From Marihabitans asiaticum (GTDB lineage: Bacteria > Actinomycetota > Actinomycetes > Actinomycetales > Dermatophilaceae): a DNA stretch of 64,000 bases. This document shows positions 16,763 to 24,637 of the stretch, piece after piece (position 1 is the stretch's first letter; every line of letters starts with the position of its first letter). Under the pieces are notes generated by a model. It had not been told where the DNA came from. It searched no databases and worked only from the letters and a program-made list of their open reading frames with translations. The stretch spans positions 186,001 to 250,000 of the forward strand of contig NZ_VIUW01000004.1 in the NCBI RefSeq assembly GCF_007828725.1, written 5' to 3'. The position numbers and the translations under genes were made by a program.

Positions 16763-18106
16763 GTGAGCACTGCGAGTACAGGCACCGACCGACGGCGCAG
16801 CACCGCCCTGCTGACCGACCACTACGAGCTGACGATGCTCCAGGCCGCGCTGCGTGCCGGCACGGCCGGGCGACGGTGCGTCTTCGAGGTCTTCGCCCGG
16901 CGCGTGCCGGACGGCCGTCGCTACGGCGTCGTGGCCGGCACCGGCCGGGTGCTCGAGGCGATCGAGAGCTTCCGCTTCGGCGAGGACGAGATCGCCGACC
17001 TGCGCGAGCGCGGCGTCGTCGACGAGCGCACGCTGGAGTTCCTCGCCGACTACCGCTTCGACGGCGACGTGTGGGCCTACGCCGAGGGCGACGCCTACTT
17101 CCCGTACAGCCCGCTGCTCGTGGTCGAGTCCGACTTCGCGCACGGGGTGATCCTCGAGACGGTGATCCTCTCGATCCTCAACCATGACAGCGCGGTCGCC
17201 TCGGCGGCGTCCCGGATGACCGGTGCGGCGGGGACCCGGCCGTGCATCGAGATGGGGTCGCGGCGCACCCACGACGAGGCGGCGGTCGCGGCGGCTCGGG
17301 CGGCCTACATCGCCGGCTTCGCCTCGACGTCGAACCTCGAGGCCGGGCGCCGGCACGGCGTGCCGACGGTCGGCACCTCGGCGCACGCCTTCACCCTGCT
17401 GCACGACAGCGAGCGCGAGGCCTTCGCGGCCCAGGTCGACGCGCTCGGGACCGGCACGACCCTCCTCGTCGACACCTACGACGTGAGCGAAGGGGTGGCC
17501 ACGGCCGTCGAGGTCGCCGGCACCGAGCTCGGCGGGGTCAGGTTGGACTCCGGTGACCTCGTGGAGCAGGCGCGTGAGGTCAGGGACCAGCTCGACGGGC
17601 TGGGCGCGACCGGCACCCGGATCACCGTGACCTCCGACCTGGACGAGTACGCGATCGCGGCGCTGGCTGCCGCGCCGGTGGACGGCTACGGGGTCGGGAC
17701 GCGTGTGGTCACCGGGTCCGGCCACCCGACGGCGTCGATGGTCTACAAGCTCGTGGCCCGCGAGGACGCCGACGGGCAGATGATCGGCGTGGTGAAGAAG
17801 AGCAAGGACAAGAAGTCGGTCGGCGGGCGCAAGTACGCCCTGCGCCGGCTCGACGCCAACGGCGTCGCCCGCGCCGAGCTGATCGGCATCGGCGAGCTGC
17901 CCGAGGACGACGGCGAAGGGGTGAGCGACCGCGAGCTGCTCGTCCCCCTGATCCGTGGCGGCGAGGTGGTCGGCCGGGAGCACTGCACGGTCGAGGCGGC
18001 GCGGGAGCGCCACGAGGCCTCGATGGCCGAGCTGCCCCGCTCCGCGCACCAGCTGAGCCAGGGCCAGCCCGCCGTCGAGACGGTCTTCGTCACCGAGACC
18101 CCATAG
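16763..18106 (+). CDS. pncB: nicotinate phosphoribosyltransferase
   Basis: 447 residues. Converts nicotinate plus PRPP to nicotinate mononucleotide in NAD salvage. Characteristic blocks: LLTDHYELTMLQAAL near the N-terminus, FARRVPDGRRYGVVAGTGR, EMGSRRTHDEAA, GTSAHAFTLLHDSE (His of the family) and VRLDSGDL (phosphate/substrate loop). GTG 16763 is preferred over GTG 16754 because a TAGGGT -10 lies 7 nt before it and no ribosome-binding site is present. It pairs functionally with pncA downstream. Confidence 0.94.
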   Translation: MSTASTGTDRRRSTALLTDHYELTMLQAALRAGTAGRRCVFEVFARRVPDGRRYGVVAGTGRVLEAIESFRFGEDEIADLRERGVVDERTLEFLADYRFDGDVWAYAEGDAYFPYSPLLVVESDFAHGVILETVILSILNHDSAVASAASRMTGAAGTRPCIEMGSRRTHDEAAVAAARAAYIAGFASTSNLEAGRRHGVPTVGTSAHAFTLLHDSEREAFAAQVDALGTGTTLLVDTYDVSEGVATAVEVAGTELGGVRLDSGDLVEQAREVRDQLDGLGATGTRITVTSDLDEYAIAALAAAPVDGYGVGTRVVTGSGHPTASMVYKLVAREDADGQMIGVVKKSKDKKSVGGRKYALRRLDANGVARAELIGIGELPEDDGEGVSDRELLVPLIRGGEVVGREHCTVEAARERHEASMAELPRSAHQLSQGQPAVETVFVTETP

Positions 18107-18173
18107 CGTCACCGAGAGCCCGCAGCGTCACCGACCACCCCCCAAGCCCGTGGCACGGATGGCCGCGCAGAGG

Positions 18174-18240
18174 TATGCCCTCACGGGCGAATAGCACTCA
18201 TCGGATATATCGACATGCACGTGGTGTATGCCCTATGCCC
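18174..18240. repeat. three TATGCCC repeats upstream of pncA
   Basis: TATGCCC at 18174, 18227 and 18234 (the last two in tandem), with GGGCGAATA as an imperfect inverted partner of the first. The stretch is AT-rich for this genome (CGGATATATCGACATG) and lies 100-165 bp before pncA. It could be an operator for NAD-salvage control; the regulator is unknown. Confidence 0.3.
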
Positions 18241-18328
18241 GATCAGTACTTTCCGCCCACAACGGGTGCTGTCACGGGCGCTCGCGGGGCTGCTCTCTCG
18301 CGCCCATCGGCTCGACGCGCGGGTCGGT

Positions 18329-18334
18329 ACTGTG
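18329..18334 (+). promoter_or_regulatory. leaderless -10 element of pncA
   Basis: TACTGT followed by 7 nt and ATG 18341, with no ribosome-binding site. Confidence 0.5.
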
Positions 18335-18340
18335 GGCCGC

Positions 18341-18925
18341 ATGAGCCGCGCGCTGGTCCTCGTCGACATCCAGAACGACTTCTGCGAAGGGGGATCCCTG
18401 GCCGTCACCGGTGGTGCTGAGGTCGCCCGCCGCGCTGCGGAGAAGGTCGAGGCCGAGCGGGACGACTACGCCACCGTCGTCGCCACCCAGGACTGGCACA
18501 TCGACCCCGGCTCGCACTGGGCGCCCGCTGGCACCGAGCCGGACTTCGTGGACACCTGGCCGGTGCACTGCGAGGTCGGCACCGCGGGCTCGGACTTCCA
18601 CCCGAACCTGCGTCCCTCGCTGCACCACGTCGAGGAGATCTTCCGCAAGGGCGAGTACGAGGCCGCCTACAGCGGCTTCGAGGGGACGAACCAGGACGGC
18701 ACCGGCCTGGCCGCGTGGCTCAGGGCGAAGGGGGTGACCCAGCTGGACGTGTGCGGCATCGCCACCGACTACTGCGTGCGCGCCACCGTGCTCGACGGGA
18801 TCAAGCACGGCTTCGAGGTCACCCTGCTCACCGACCTCGTCGCCGGCGTCGCCCCGGAGAGCACCGAGAAGGCGCTCGAGGAGATGACCGGCGCCGGGGC
18901 CCGCACCGACGACCAGGCCGGCTGA
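18341..18925 (+). CDS. pncA: nicotinamidase (isochorismatase family)
   Basis: 194 residues. Hydrolyses nicotinamide to nicotinate, feeding PncB. Triad visible: Asp in VDIQNDF (about residue 8), Lys in IFRKGEYEAAYSGFEG and Cys in GIATDYCVRAT (about 145). Metal ligands DWH (QDWHIDPGSHW) are intact. Start fixed by a leaderless promoter. Its product is the substrate of the enzyme encoded just upstream, so the two form a salvage pair despite the 234-bp spacer. Confidence 0.93.
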   Translation: MSRALVLVDIQNDFCEGGSLAVTGGAEVARRAAEKVEAERDDYATVVATQDWHIDPGSHWAPAGTEPDFVDTWPVHCEVGTAGSDFHPNLRPSLHHVEEIFRKGEYEAAYSGFEGTNQDGTGLAAWLRAKGVTQLDVCGIATDYCVRATVLDGIKHGFEVTLLTDLVAGVAPESTEKALEEMTGAGARTDDQAG

Positions 18926-18953
18926 CTCCCCCTTCGCCGCTGTCGTCCGTCGT

Positions 18954-20192
18954 TCAACGTCCTCCGGTCCAGCTCCAGGCGTACTTGCCGTCGTCGCAGG
19001 CCAGACCGCCCTCGCCGATGTCCAGCGGGCGGAAGGTGTCGACCATGACGGCGGTCTCGTCGAAGTACTCGATGCCGATCGACTTCTCGTAGGCACCCGG
19101 CTGCGGCCCGTGCGCGTGCCCGCCCGGGTGCAGGCTGATCGAGCCGCGCGAGATGCCCGAGCCCTTGCGCGCCTCGTAGTCCCCGTCGACGTAGAACATC
19201 ACCTCGTCGCTGTCGACGTTGGAGTGGTAGTAGGGCACGGGGATCGACAGCGGGTGGTAGTCGACCTTGCGCGGCACGAAGTTGCACACGACGAAGTTCC
19301 ACCCCTCGAAGACCTGGTGCGCCGGCGGGGGCTGGTGCACCCGTCCGGTGATCGGCTCGAAGTCGCTGATGTGGAAGCGGTAGGGGTAGAGGCAGCCGTC
19401 CCAGCCGACCACGTCGAGCGGATGGAAGGGGTAGGCGAAGCGGGTGCCGACGATGCCGCCGGGCCCGTGGCCGCGGTGCTTGACCAGCACCTCGGTCTCG
19501 TCCTCGCGCGAGGCCCCGATGTCCTCGGCGAGGAGCGGGCCGGCCGGTCCGTGGATGTCACGCTCGCAGTACGGGGCATGCTCGAGCAGCTGGCCGTACT
19601 TGCTCAGGTAGCGCTTCGGCGGCGAGATGTGGCTGCTGGCCTCGGTGCAGTAGAGCCGCAGCACCGACCCATCCGCTGCCTCGCCCGACGGGGCGGGCAG
19701 CCACCGGTGGGTGGTGGCGCGCGGGATGAGCAGGTAGTCGCCGTGCGCGACGTCGAAGGAGCCGAAGACGGTCTCGACCCGGCCCGCGCCCCGCTCGACG
19801 TAGACCAGCTCGTCGCCGACGGCGTTGCGGTACCAGGGGCTGACCGTGCCGGTGGCCACGTAGCTCAGGCGCACGTCGCCGTTGCCGAGCAGCAGCCGGC
19901 GGCCGGTCACGGCATCGATGTCGGCGACCGATGCGTCGTCGTCGCCGAAGAGGGTGTGCGGCTGCAGGTGCAGCGGCTTGAGCGGGTGGTTGGCGGTCAG
20001 CGTCTGGTCCGGCAGCTCCCACACCTCGCTCGCGGTGATCTCGCTGGGGATCTCGCGGTGGTAGAGCAGGGAGCTGTCCGAGGAGAAGCCCTCCTCGCCC
20101 ATGAGCTCCTCGTAGTACAGGCCACCATCGGGCGCCGGGTGCTGCGTGTGCCGCTTGGGCGGGATGTTCCCCATCGCGCGGTAATGGGCCAT
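18954..20192 (-). CDS. hmgA: homogentisate 1,2-dioxygenase
   Basis: 412 residues. Opens the ring of homogentisate to maleylacetoacetate in tyrosine catabolism. Family blocks: HPLKPLHLQPHTLFG, DELVYVERGAG (cupin), GWDGCLYPYRFHISDFEPITGR, FEGWNFVVCNFVPR and SLHPGGHAHGPQPGAYEKS (iron-site His). ATG 20192 is preceded by AGGTGG on the minus strand; the longer frame to 20261 lacks similarity. Shorter than the usual 430-440, as in other actinobacterial members. Divergent from the unknown-fahA unit. Confidence 0.94.
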   Translation of the reverse strand: MAHYRAMGNIPPKRHTQHPAPDGGLYYEELMGEEGFSSDSSLLYHREIPSEITASEVWELPDQTLTANHPLKPLHLQPHTLFGDDDASVADIDAVTGRRLLLGNGDVRLSYVATGTVSPWYRNAVGDELVYVERGAGRVETVFGSFDVAHGDYLLIPRATTHRWLPAPSGEAADGSVLRLYCTEASSHISPPKRYLSKYGQLLEHAPYCERDIHGPAGPLLAEDIGASREDETEVLVKHRGHGPGGIVGTRFAYPFHPLDVVGWDGCLYPYRFHISDFEPITGRVHQPPPAHQVFEGWNFVVCNFVPRKVDYHPLSIPVPYYHSNVDSDEVMFYVDGDYEARKGSGISRGSISLHPGGHAHGPQPGAYEKSIGIEYFDETAVMVDTFRPLDIGEGGLACDDGKYAWSWTGGR

Positions 20193-20278
20193 GATCTGTC
20201 CACCTCGTCGTGGGTTCGGCTGACGATCTGCACGATAGAGGATGTGATCGCGGCCACGCACCCAGTAGGCTCGAGGTC
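20193..20278. promoter_or_regulatory. divergent promoter region hmgA / 20279 gene
   Basis: 86 bp. On the minus strand TATCGT at 20237-20232 is a fair -10 for hmgA, 40 bp from its ATG. On the plus strand TAGGCT at 20266-20271 lies 7 nt before ATG 20279, a leaderless arrangement. Back-to-back promoters would let one regulator control both halves of the pathway. I see no clear operator palindrome. Confidence 0.5.
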
Positions 20279-21139
20279 ATGCCTGCTCCCCCTCCCCTGG
20301 TGACCGGGCTGATCCACGACGCGGCGGTCTTCCCTCCCGGCAACGCCCCGCTGGACCGCGCCCTGGCCGAGCACGGCGAGCATCGCCGCGCCTGGTACGC
20401 CGACCTGGTCGGGCCGCTCCTGGTCCCTGCGTCAGGGGTGGCCGAGCTGGTCGACCTCGTCGGCGAAGGGGGTGAGCTCGCCGTCGTCGTGGTGGCGCGC
20501 CCGGGCGTGCCGCCCGAGGAGATCACTGCGGCCCTGCGGGCCGCGGACGGCTCCACCGTCACGGTGCACGGGGTCGAGGCCGGCTGGAGCGAGGACTGGC
20601 GCGACCACCCCTTCGCCTCTGTGCCACTGGTCCTCGAGATCCCCCGAGGGCCGGACCGGGACCGGGCCATGACCGACGTGCGCGACGGGCGCGCCGAGGG
20701 CTACGACGTGCAGGCCAAGTTCCGCACCGGTGCGACGCCGACCTGGCCGTGGCCGAACGAGGACGAGCTGGCCCGGTTCATCACCGACGCGGTCCAGCTC
20801 GGCATCCCCTTCAAGCTGACCGGCGGCCTGCACCACCTCGTGCGCGCCGACCACGCAGGCTCCGATGGCACCCCCGACCCGCAGCACGGGCTGCTCGAGG
20901 TGCTCGTCGCCGTCGACACCGCGCTGAGCGACACCCTCGGGGTCTCACCGGAGGACCTCGCCGCGATCCTGGCCGACCGCGACGGCGAGCGCCTGGCCAA
21001 GGTGGTCGCCGGCTGGGACGACGGGCGCGCCGACCGGGTGCGCGCGACCTTCACGGCCTACGGCTGCTGCGGGGTCACCGACCCCATCGACGAGATGATC
21101 GACCACGACCTCCTGGAAGGACACGGACAGAGCGCATGA
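20279..21139 (+). CDS. uncharacterised protein of the tyrosine-degradation cluster
   Basis: 286 residues, soluble, no signal peptide or membrane segment. Visible conserved-looking motifs: GLIHDAAVFPPGNAPL at the N-terminus, YDVQAKFRTGA, IPFKLTGGLHHLVR and a terminal YGCCGVTDPIDEM with adjacent Cys. I recognise the LHH and YG-C signatures from unnamed actinobacterial proteins encoded next to fumarylacetoacetase but know no function. The alternation of hydrophobic strands and helices suggests an alpha/beta barrel (inference). ATG overlaps fahA by 4 bp. No maleylacetoacetate isomerase is encoded nearby, so this is a candidate for that step or an accessory one. Confidence 0.8.
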   Translation: MPAPPPLVTGLIHDAAVFPPGNAPLDRALAEHGEHRRAWYADLVGPLLVPASGVAELVDLVGEGGELAVVVVARPGVPPEEITAALRAADGSTVTVHGVEAGWSEDWRDHPFASVPLVLEIPRGPDRDRAMTDVRDGRAEGYDVQAKFRTGATPTWPWPNEDELARFITDAVQLGIPFKLTGGLHHLVRADHAGSDGTPDPQHGLLEVLVAVDTALSDTLGVSPEDLAAILADRDGERLAKVVAGWDDGRADRVRATFTAYGCCGVTDPIDEMIDHDLLEGHGQSA

Positions 21140-22344
21140 GCAAGCATCCCTGGCTGACCATCGGCACCGACCACCCCTTCGGGCCGCACCACCTGCCGTA
21201 CGGCAGCTTCGCCCACGGCTCCGGTGAGCCCCGGCTCGGCGTGCGGATCGGTGACCACGTCCTCGACGTCGAGGCCGCCGCGGCCGCCTGCCACCGCGAC
21301 ACCCGCCCGTACCAGGGCGGCAACCTCGACCCGCTGCTCGCCGCCGGGCCCCAGGAGTGGGCGCAGACCCGCGAGTGGCTGGCCGACCTGCTCGGCGACG
21401 AGGACCGGGCCGACGTCCTTGCCCCGCACGTGCACCCGGTCGACGACGTCGTGATGCACCTGCCCTTCACCGTCGCCGACTACGTCGACTTCTACGCCAG
21501 CGAGCACCACGCGAGCAACGTCGGGCGGATCTTCCGACCCGACAGCGAGCCGCTCACCCCGAACTGGAAGCACCTGCCGATCGGCTACCACGGCCGCTCC
21601 TCGACGGTCGTCGTCTCCGGCACCGAGATCACCCGCCCGTCGGGGCAGCGCAAGGCCCCGACCGACGAGACGCCCACCTTCGGGCCGAGCGTCAAGCTCG
21701 ACATCGAGGCCGAGCTCGGCTTCGTCGTCGGCGGGCGGACCCGGCTGGGCGAGCCGGTGCCGGTCGAGTCGGCCCGCGACCACCTCTTCGGGGTCGTCCT
21801 GCTCAACGACTGGTCCGCGCGCGACCTGCAGGCCTGGGAGTACGTGCCGCTCGGCCCCTTCCTCGGCAAGTCCTTCGCGACGACGATCGCCGCCTGGGTG
21901 ACGCCGATGGCTGCGCTTGGCCCGGCACGGGTCGACCTGCCCACCCAGGACCCCCAGCCGATGGACTACCTGCGGGGCGAGGCCGCGCAGGGCCTGGACA
22001 TCACCTACGAGGTCGACTGGAACGGCACCGTCGTCTCCCGCCCGCCCTACGCGACGATGTACTGGTCGCCGGAGCAGATGATCGCGCACATGACCGTCAA
22101 CGGCGCGACCCTGAGCGACGGCGACCTCTTCGGGTCCGGGACGGTGTCCGGGCCGGAGCCGGCCACCCGCGGATCCTTCCTCGAGCTGTCGTGGAACGGC
22201 TCGGAGCCGGTCGAGCTGGAGGACGGGTCGAGCCGGACCTTCCTCGAGGACGGCGACACCGTGACCTTCCGGGCCACCGCGCCGGGCGAAGGGGGTCCGC
22301 TGCACCTCGGAGAGTGCACCGGCACCATCTGCCCCGCCCGCTGA
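21136..22344 (+). CDS. fahA: fumarylacetoacetase
   Basis: 402 residues. Hydrolyses fumarylacetoacetate to fumarate and acetoacetate, the last step of tyrosine catabolism. Key blocks: VADYVDFYASEHHASNVG (metal Asp), LPIGYHGRSSTVVVSG, KLDIEAELGFVVG (metal Glu pair), NDWSARDLQAWEYVPLGPF and GSFLELSWNG. ATG 21136 overlaps the upstream gene's TGA (ATGA), indicating translational coupling. Length matches the family (about 400-420). Confidence 0.95.
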   Translation: MSKHPWLTIGTDHPFGPHHLPYGSFAHGSGEPRLGVRIGDHVLDVEAAAAACHRDTRPYQGGNLDPLLAAGPQEWAQTREWLADLLGDEDRADVLAPHVHPVDDVVMHLPFTVADYVDFYASEHHASNVGRIFRPDSEPLTPNWKHLPIGYHGRSSTVVVSGTEITRPSGQRKAPTDETPTFGPSVKLDIEAELGFVVGGRTRLGEPVPVESARDHLFGVVLLNDWSARDLQAWEYVPLGPFLGKSFATTIAAWVTPMAALGPARVDLPTQDPQPMDYLRGEAAQGLDITYEVDWNGTVVSRPPYATMYWSPEQMIAHMTVNGATLSDGDLFGSGTVSGPEPATRGSFLELSWNGSEPVELEDGSSRTFLEDGDTVTFRATAPGEGGPLHLGECTGTICPAR

Positions 22345-22468
22345 CCCTCCCTCCTCATCCCCCTTCGCCCCGCCCCTGCGCCCGTCCATCCAAAATGTAA
22401 GGCGAGGTGGTGGGCCAGCGCTCTCGGCGCGTGGTTGGGGAAGGGTGAAGGGGGGATGAGCGGCTCGG

Positions 22469-23308
22469 TCAGGCGCGGACGACCTCGGTCCCGCCGACCT
22501 TGTCGTGCCAGGTCTGCCGGAGCGGGTCCCGCACGGCCCACACATGGTCGACGAGGAGCAGCGGCATCGCGATCCAGCTGAGGATCGGCACGTACCCGAG
22601 CAGCCAGAGCGCGACGCCGAATCCGGCTCGGCGCAGCGCCATGCCCGCCGTCACGGGCCCGTCGGCTCCCTGGGGGCGCACCCTGATCCCCGCGGCGAGC
22701 TTGCCGAGCGTCGCGGACCACCGGGTGAGCATCAGCACCTGGTAGGCGAGCACGGTGAGGGCAACCAGCGCCACGGCGACGGCCAGCCAGGCCCAGTCCA
22801 TGAAGGCCATGAGGTCGGTCGGGGTGAGCTCGGAGACGGCGGTGGGGTCGTCGGCGTTGTCGAAGACGAAGCGCACGTAGTCGCGCATCCCGAGCGCCCA
22901 GGCCCAGCCGGAGGTGATCGCGCAGAGCACGCCGATGACGAGGGCATCGAGGAGCCAGGCTGCGGCGCGAGCGCCGAGCCCGGCCAACGGTCGACCGTCG
23001 CGCGCGACCGCACCCGTGCCAGGCGCCGGGCGCTGAGGGTGCTGCGCGGCGGGCTGCTGCCACCCGCCCCCAGGGCGGGGCTGATCGGCCTGGCCAGGCT
23101 GGCCCAGCTGACCAGGCTGGCCGGGCGCTCCGACCGGCGCGGGCGGTGCGCCCTGGGGCGCCCCCGTCATCTCCTCGACGGCAGCCTGCGGCCTGGCCGG
23201 CGCCTGCTTGGGGACACGGTGCTGCGACCAGACGATCCCGTCGAAGTAGCGCAGCTGCTCGGGGTCCTCCGGGTCGTCGTACCAGCCGGCCCGCTCGGGT
23301 GTGTGCAT
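22469..23308 (-). CDS. DUF2510 plus RDD-family membrane protein
   Basis: 279 residues. The N-terminal DUF2510 motif (AGWYDDPEDPEQLRYFDG..W) is followed by a Pro/Gln/Gly-rich linker with QPGQ repeats, then an RDD domain with three hydrophobic segments and the closing RQTWHDKVGGTEVV signature. Function of RDD proteins is unsettled; some act as ion antiporters. ATG 23308 chosen, as the frame further upstream is a shadow of the peptidase gene. Separated from fahA by 124 bp with no gene; that stretch holds one CCCCTTCG and an AT-rich CCAAAATGTAAG. Confidence 0.85.
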   Translation of the reverse strand: MHTPERAGWYDDPEDPEQLRYFDGIVWSQHRVPKQAPARPQAAVEEMTGAPQGAPPAPVGAPGQPGQLGQPGQADQPRPGGGWQQPAAQHPQRPAPGTGAVARDGRPLAGLGARAAAWLLDALVIGVLCAITSGWAWALGMRDYVRFVFDNADDPTAVSELTPTDLMAFMDWAWLAVAVALVALTVLAYQVLMLTRWSATLGKLAAGIRVRPQGADGPVTAGMALRRAGFGVALWLLGYVPILSWIAMPLLLVDHVWAVRDPLRQTWHDKVGGTEVVRA

Positions 23309-23404
23309 GGCCGCAAGGATGCCAGCACCACCCGGCGCGACCGGCACGGGCCGCGCCGCGTGGCCCTGCTGCGCCCGGGCCGCCACGTCAGGCACGATGC
23401 GGGG

Positions 23405-24595
23405 ATGCAGACGCGGCGCCCCTTCGCCCCCGACGAGTACGAGCGTCGGCTCGAGGCGGTCCAGCGGGAGATGTCCTCGCGCTCCATGGCCGCCCTCGTC
23501 GTCGTCGACCCGGCGAGCATCAACTACCTGTGCGGCTACGACGCCTGGTCCTTCTACATGCCGCAGTGCCTCGTCGTGCCCAGCGCCGGTCTCCCCCACT
23601 TCTTCACCCGCGCCATGGACGTCAGTGGGGGCGCCATCACCGCCGATCTGCCCGACGACCGGGTCCACGGCTACCCCGAGACCCTCGTGCACCGCCCCGA
23701 CGTCCACCCCTTCACGTGGATGACGGAGCGGGCCGTCGAGCTCGGCCTCATGCCCAGGTCGGGTGACGCCGAGGTGGGGGTCGACCTGGACGCCCACTTC
23801 TTCTCCGCCCGTGGCCACGCCTGCCTTGCCGAGGGCCTCGCCCCCACCCGGGTCGTCGACAGCCACCAGCTGGTCAGCTGGGTGCGCGTGGTCAAGTCCT
23901 TCGCCGAGCAGGACCTCATGCGGGCCGCGGGCAGGATCGCCTCACGTGCGATGAGCTCGGCGCTTGAGACGGCCGCCCCTGGCGTCCGGCAGTGCGACGT
24001 CGTCGCCGCCATCCAGCGGGCCCAGGCCGAGGGTGCGGGCGACGCCGGCGGCGACTACCCGGCGATCGTGCCGATGCTCCCGACCGGCAAGACCGCCGGC
24101 ACCCCGCACCTGACCTGGTCGGACCGGCCGCTGCAGTTCGGCGAGGCGACGACGATCGAGCTCGCGGGGGTGCACCGCCGCTACCACGCCCCCCTGGCCC
24201 GCACCATCTCCCTCGGCAAGCCCCCGCGCCGCCTGATGCACACCGCGGGGGCGGTCGACGAGGGCCTGCACGCGGCGCTGGAGGCGATGGTCCCCGGCAA
24301 CGCGGTCCGCGACGTCCACGAGGCGTTCTCCTCGACGATCGCCCACCACGGCCTGTACAAGGAGTCCCGCATCGGCTACTCCATCGGCATCGGCTACCCG
24401 CCGGACTGGGGCGAGCGCACGATCAGCCTGCGCTCGGAGGAGACCGCCGTCCTGCAGGCCGGCATGGCCTTCCACATGATCCTCGGCATGTGGGAGGACG
24501 ACTGGGGCTACGAGACCTCGGAGTCCCTCCTCGTCCAGCCGCTCGGCCCCGAGCGCCTCACCGACGTCCCGCAGGGCCTCTACATCCGGGACTGA
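23405..24595 (+). CDS. M24-family peptidase-like protein, ectoine hydrolase type
   Basis: 396 residues. Pita-bread M24 fold with the subfamily hallmarks of ectoine hydrolase DoeA/EutD: SINYLCGYDAWSFYMPQCLV near the N-terminus and GGDYPAIVPMLPTGKTAGTPH with HLTWSDRPL in the core, differing from true aminopeptidase P. In ectoine users this enzyme opens ectoine to N-acetyl-diaminobutyrate. No doeB deacetylase or ectoine uptake gene is in the window, so the substrate is uncertain. Start at ATG 23405. Followed 42 bp later by the saccharopine-dehydrogenase-like gene on the same strand. Confidence 0.75.
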   Translation: MQTRRPFAPDEYERRLEAVQREMSSRSMAALVVVDPASINYLCGYDAWSFYMPQCLVVPSAGLPHFFTRAMDVSGGAITADLPDDRVHGYPETLVHRPDVHPFTWMTERAVELGLMPRSGDAEVGVDLDAHFFSARGHACLAEGLAPTRVVDSHQLVSWVRVVKSFAEQDLMRAAGRIASRAMSSALETAAPGVRQCDVVAAIQRAQAEGAGDAGGDYPAIVPMLPTGKTAGTPHLTWSDRPLQFGEATTIELAGVHRRYHAPLARTISLGKPPRRLMHTAGAVDEGLHAALEAMVPGNAVRDVHEAFSSTIAHHGLYKESRIGYSIGIGYPPDWGERTISLRSEETAVLQAGMAFHMILGMWEDDWGYETSESLLVQPLGPERLTDVPQGLYIRD

Positions 24596-24637
24596 CCCGG
24601 CTCTCCCCCTTCGCCGCTCGGGTGCCACGATGACGCC

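Noticed and set aside
18107-18340. A small gene in the pncB-pncA spacer
   Set aside because: Short frames overlap pncA or lack coding character; only repeats and a promoter are supported.
22469-23866. 465-codon version of the RDD protein
   Set aside because: The extra N-terminus is antisense to the M24 peptidase gene; DUF2510 begins right at ATG 23308.
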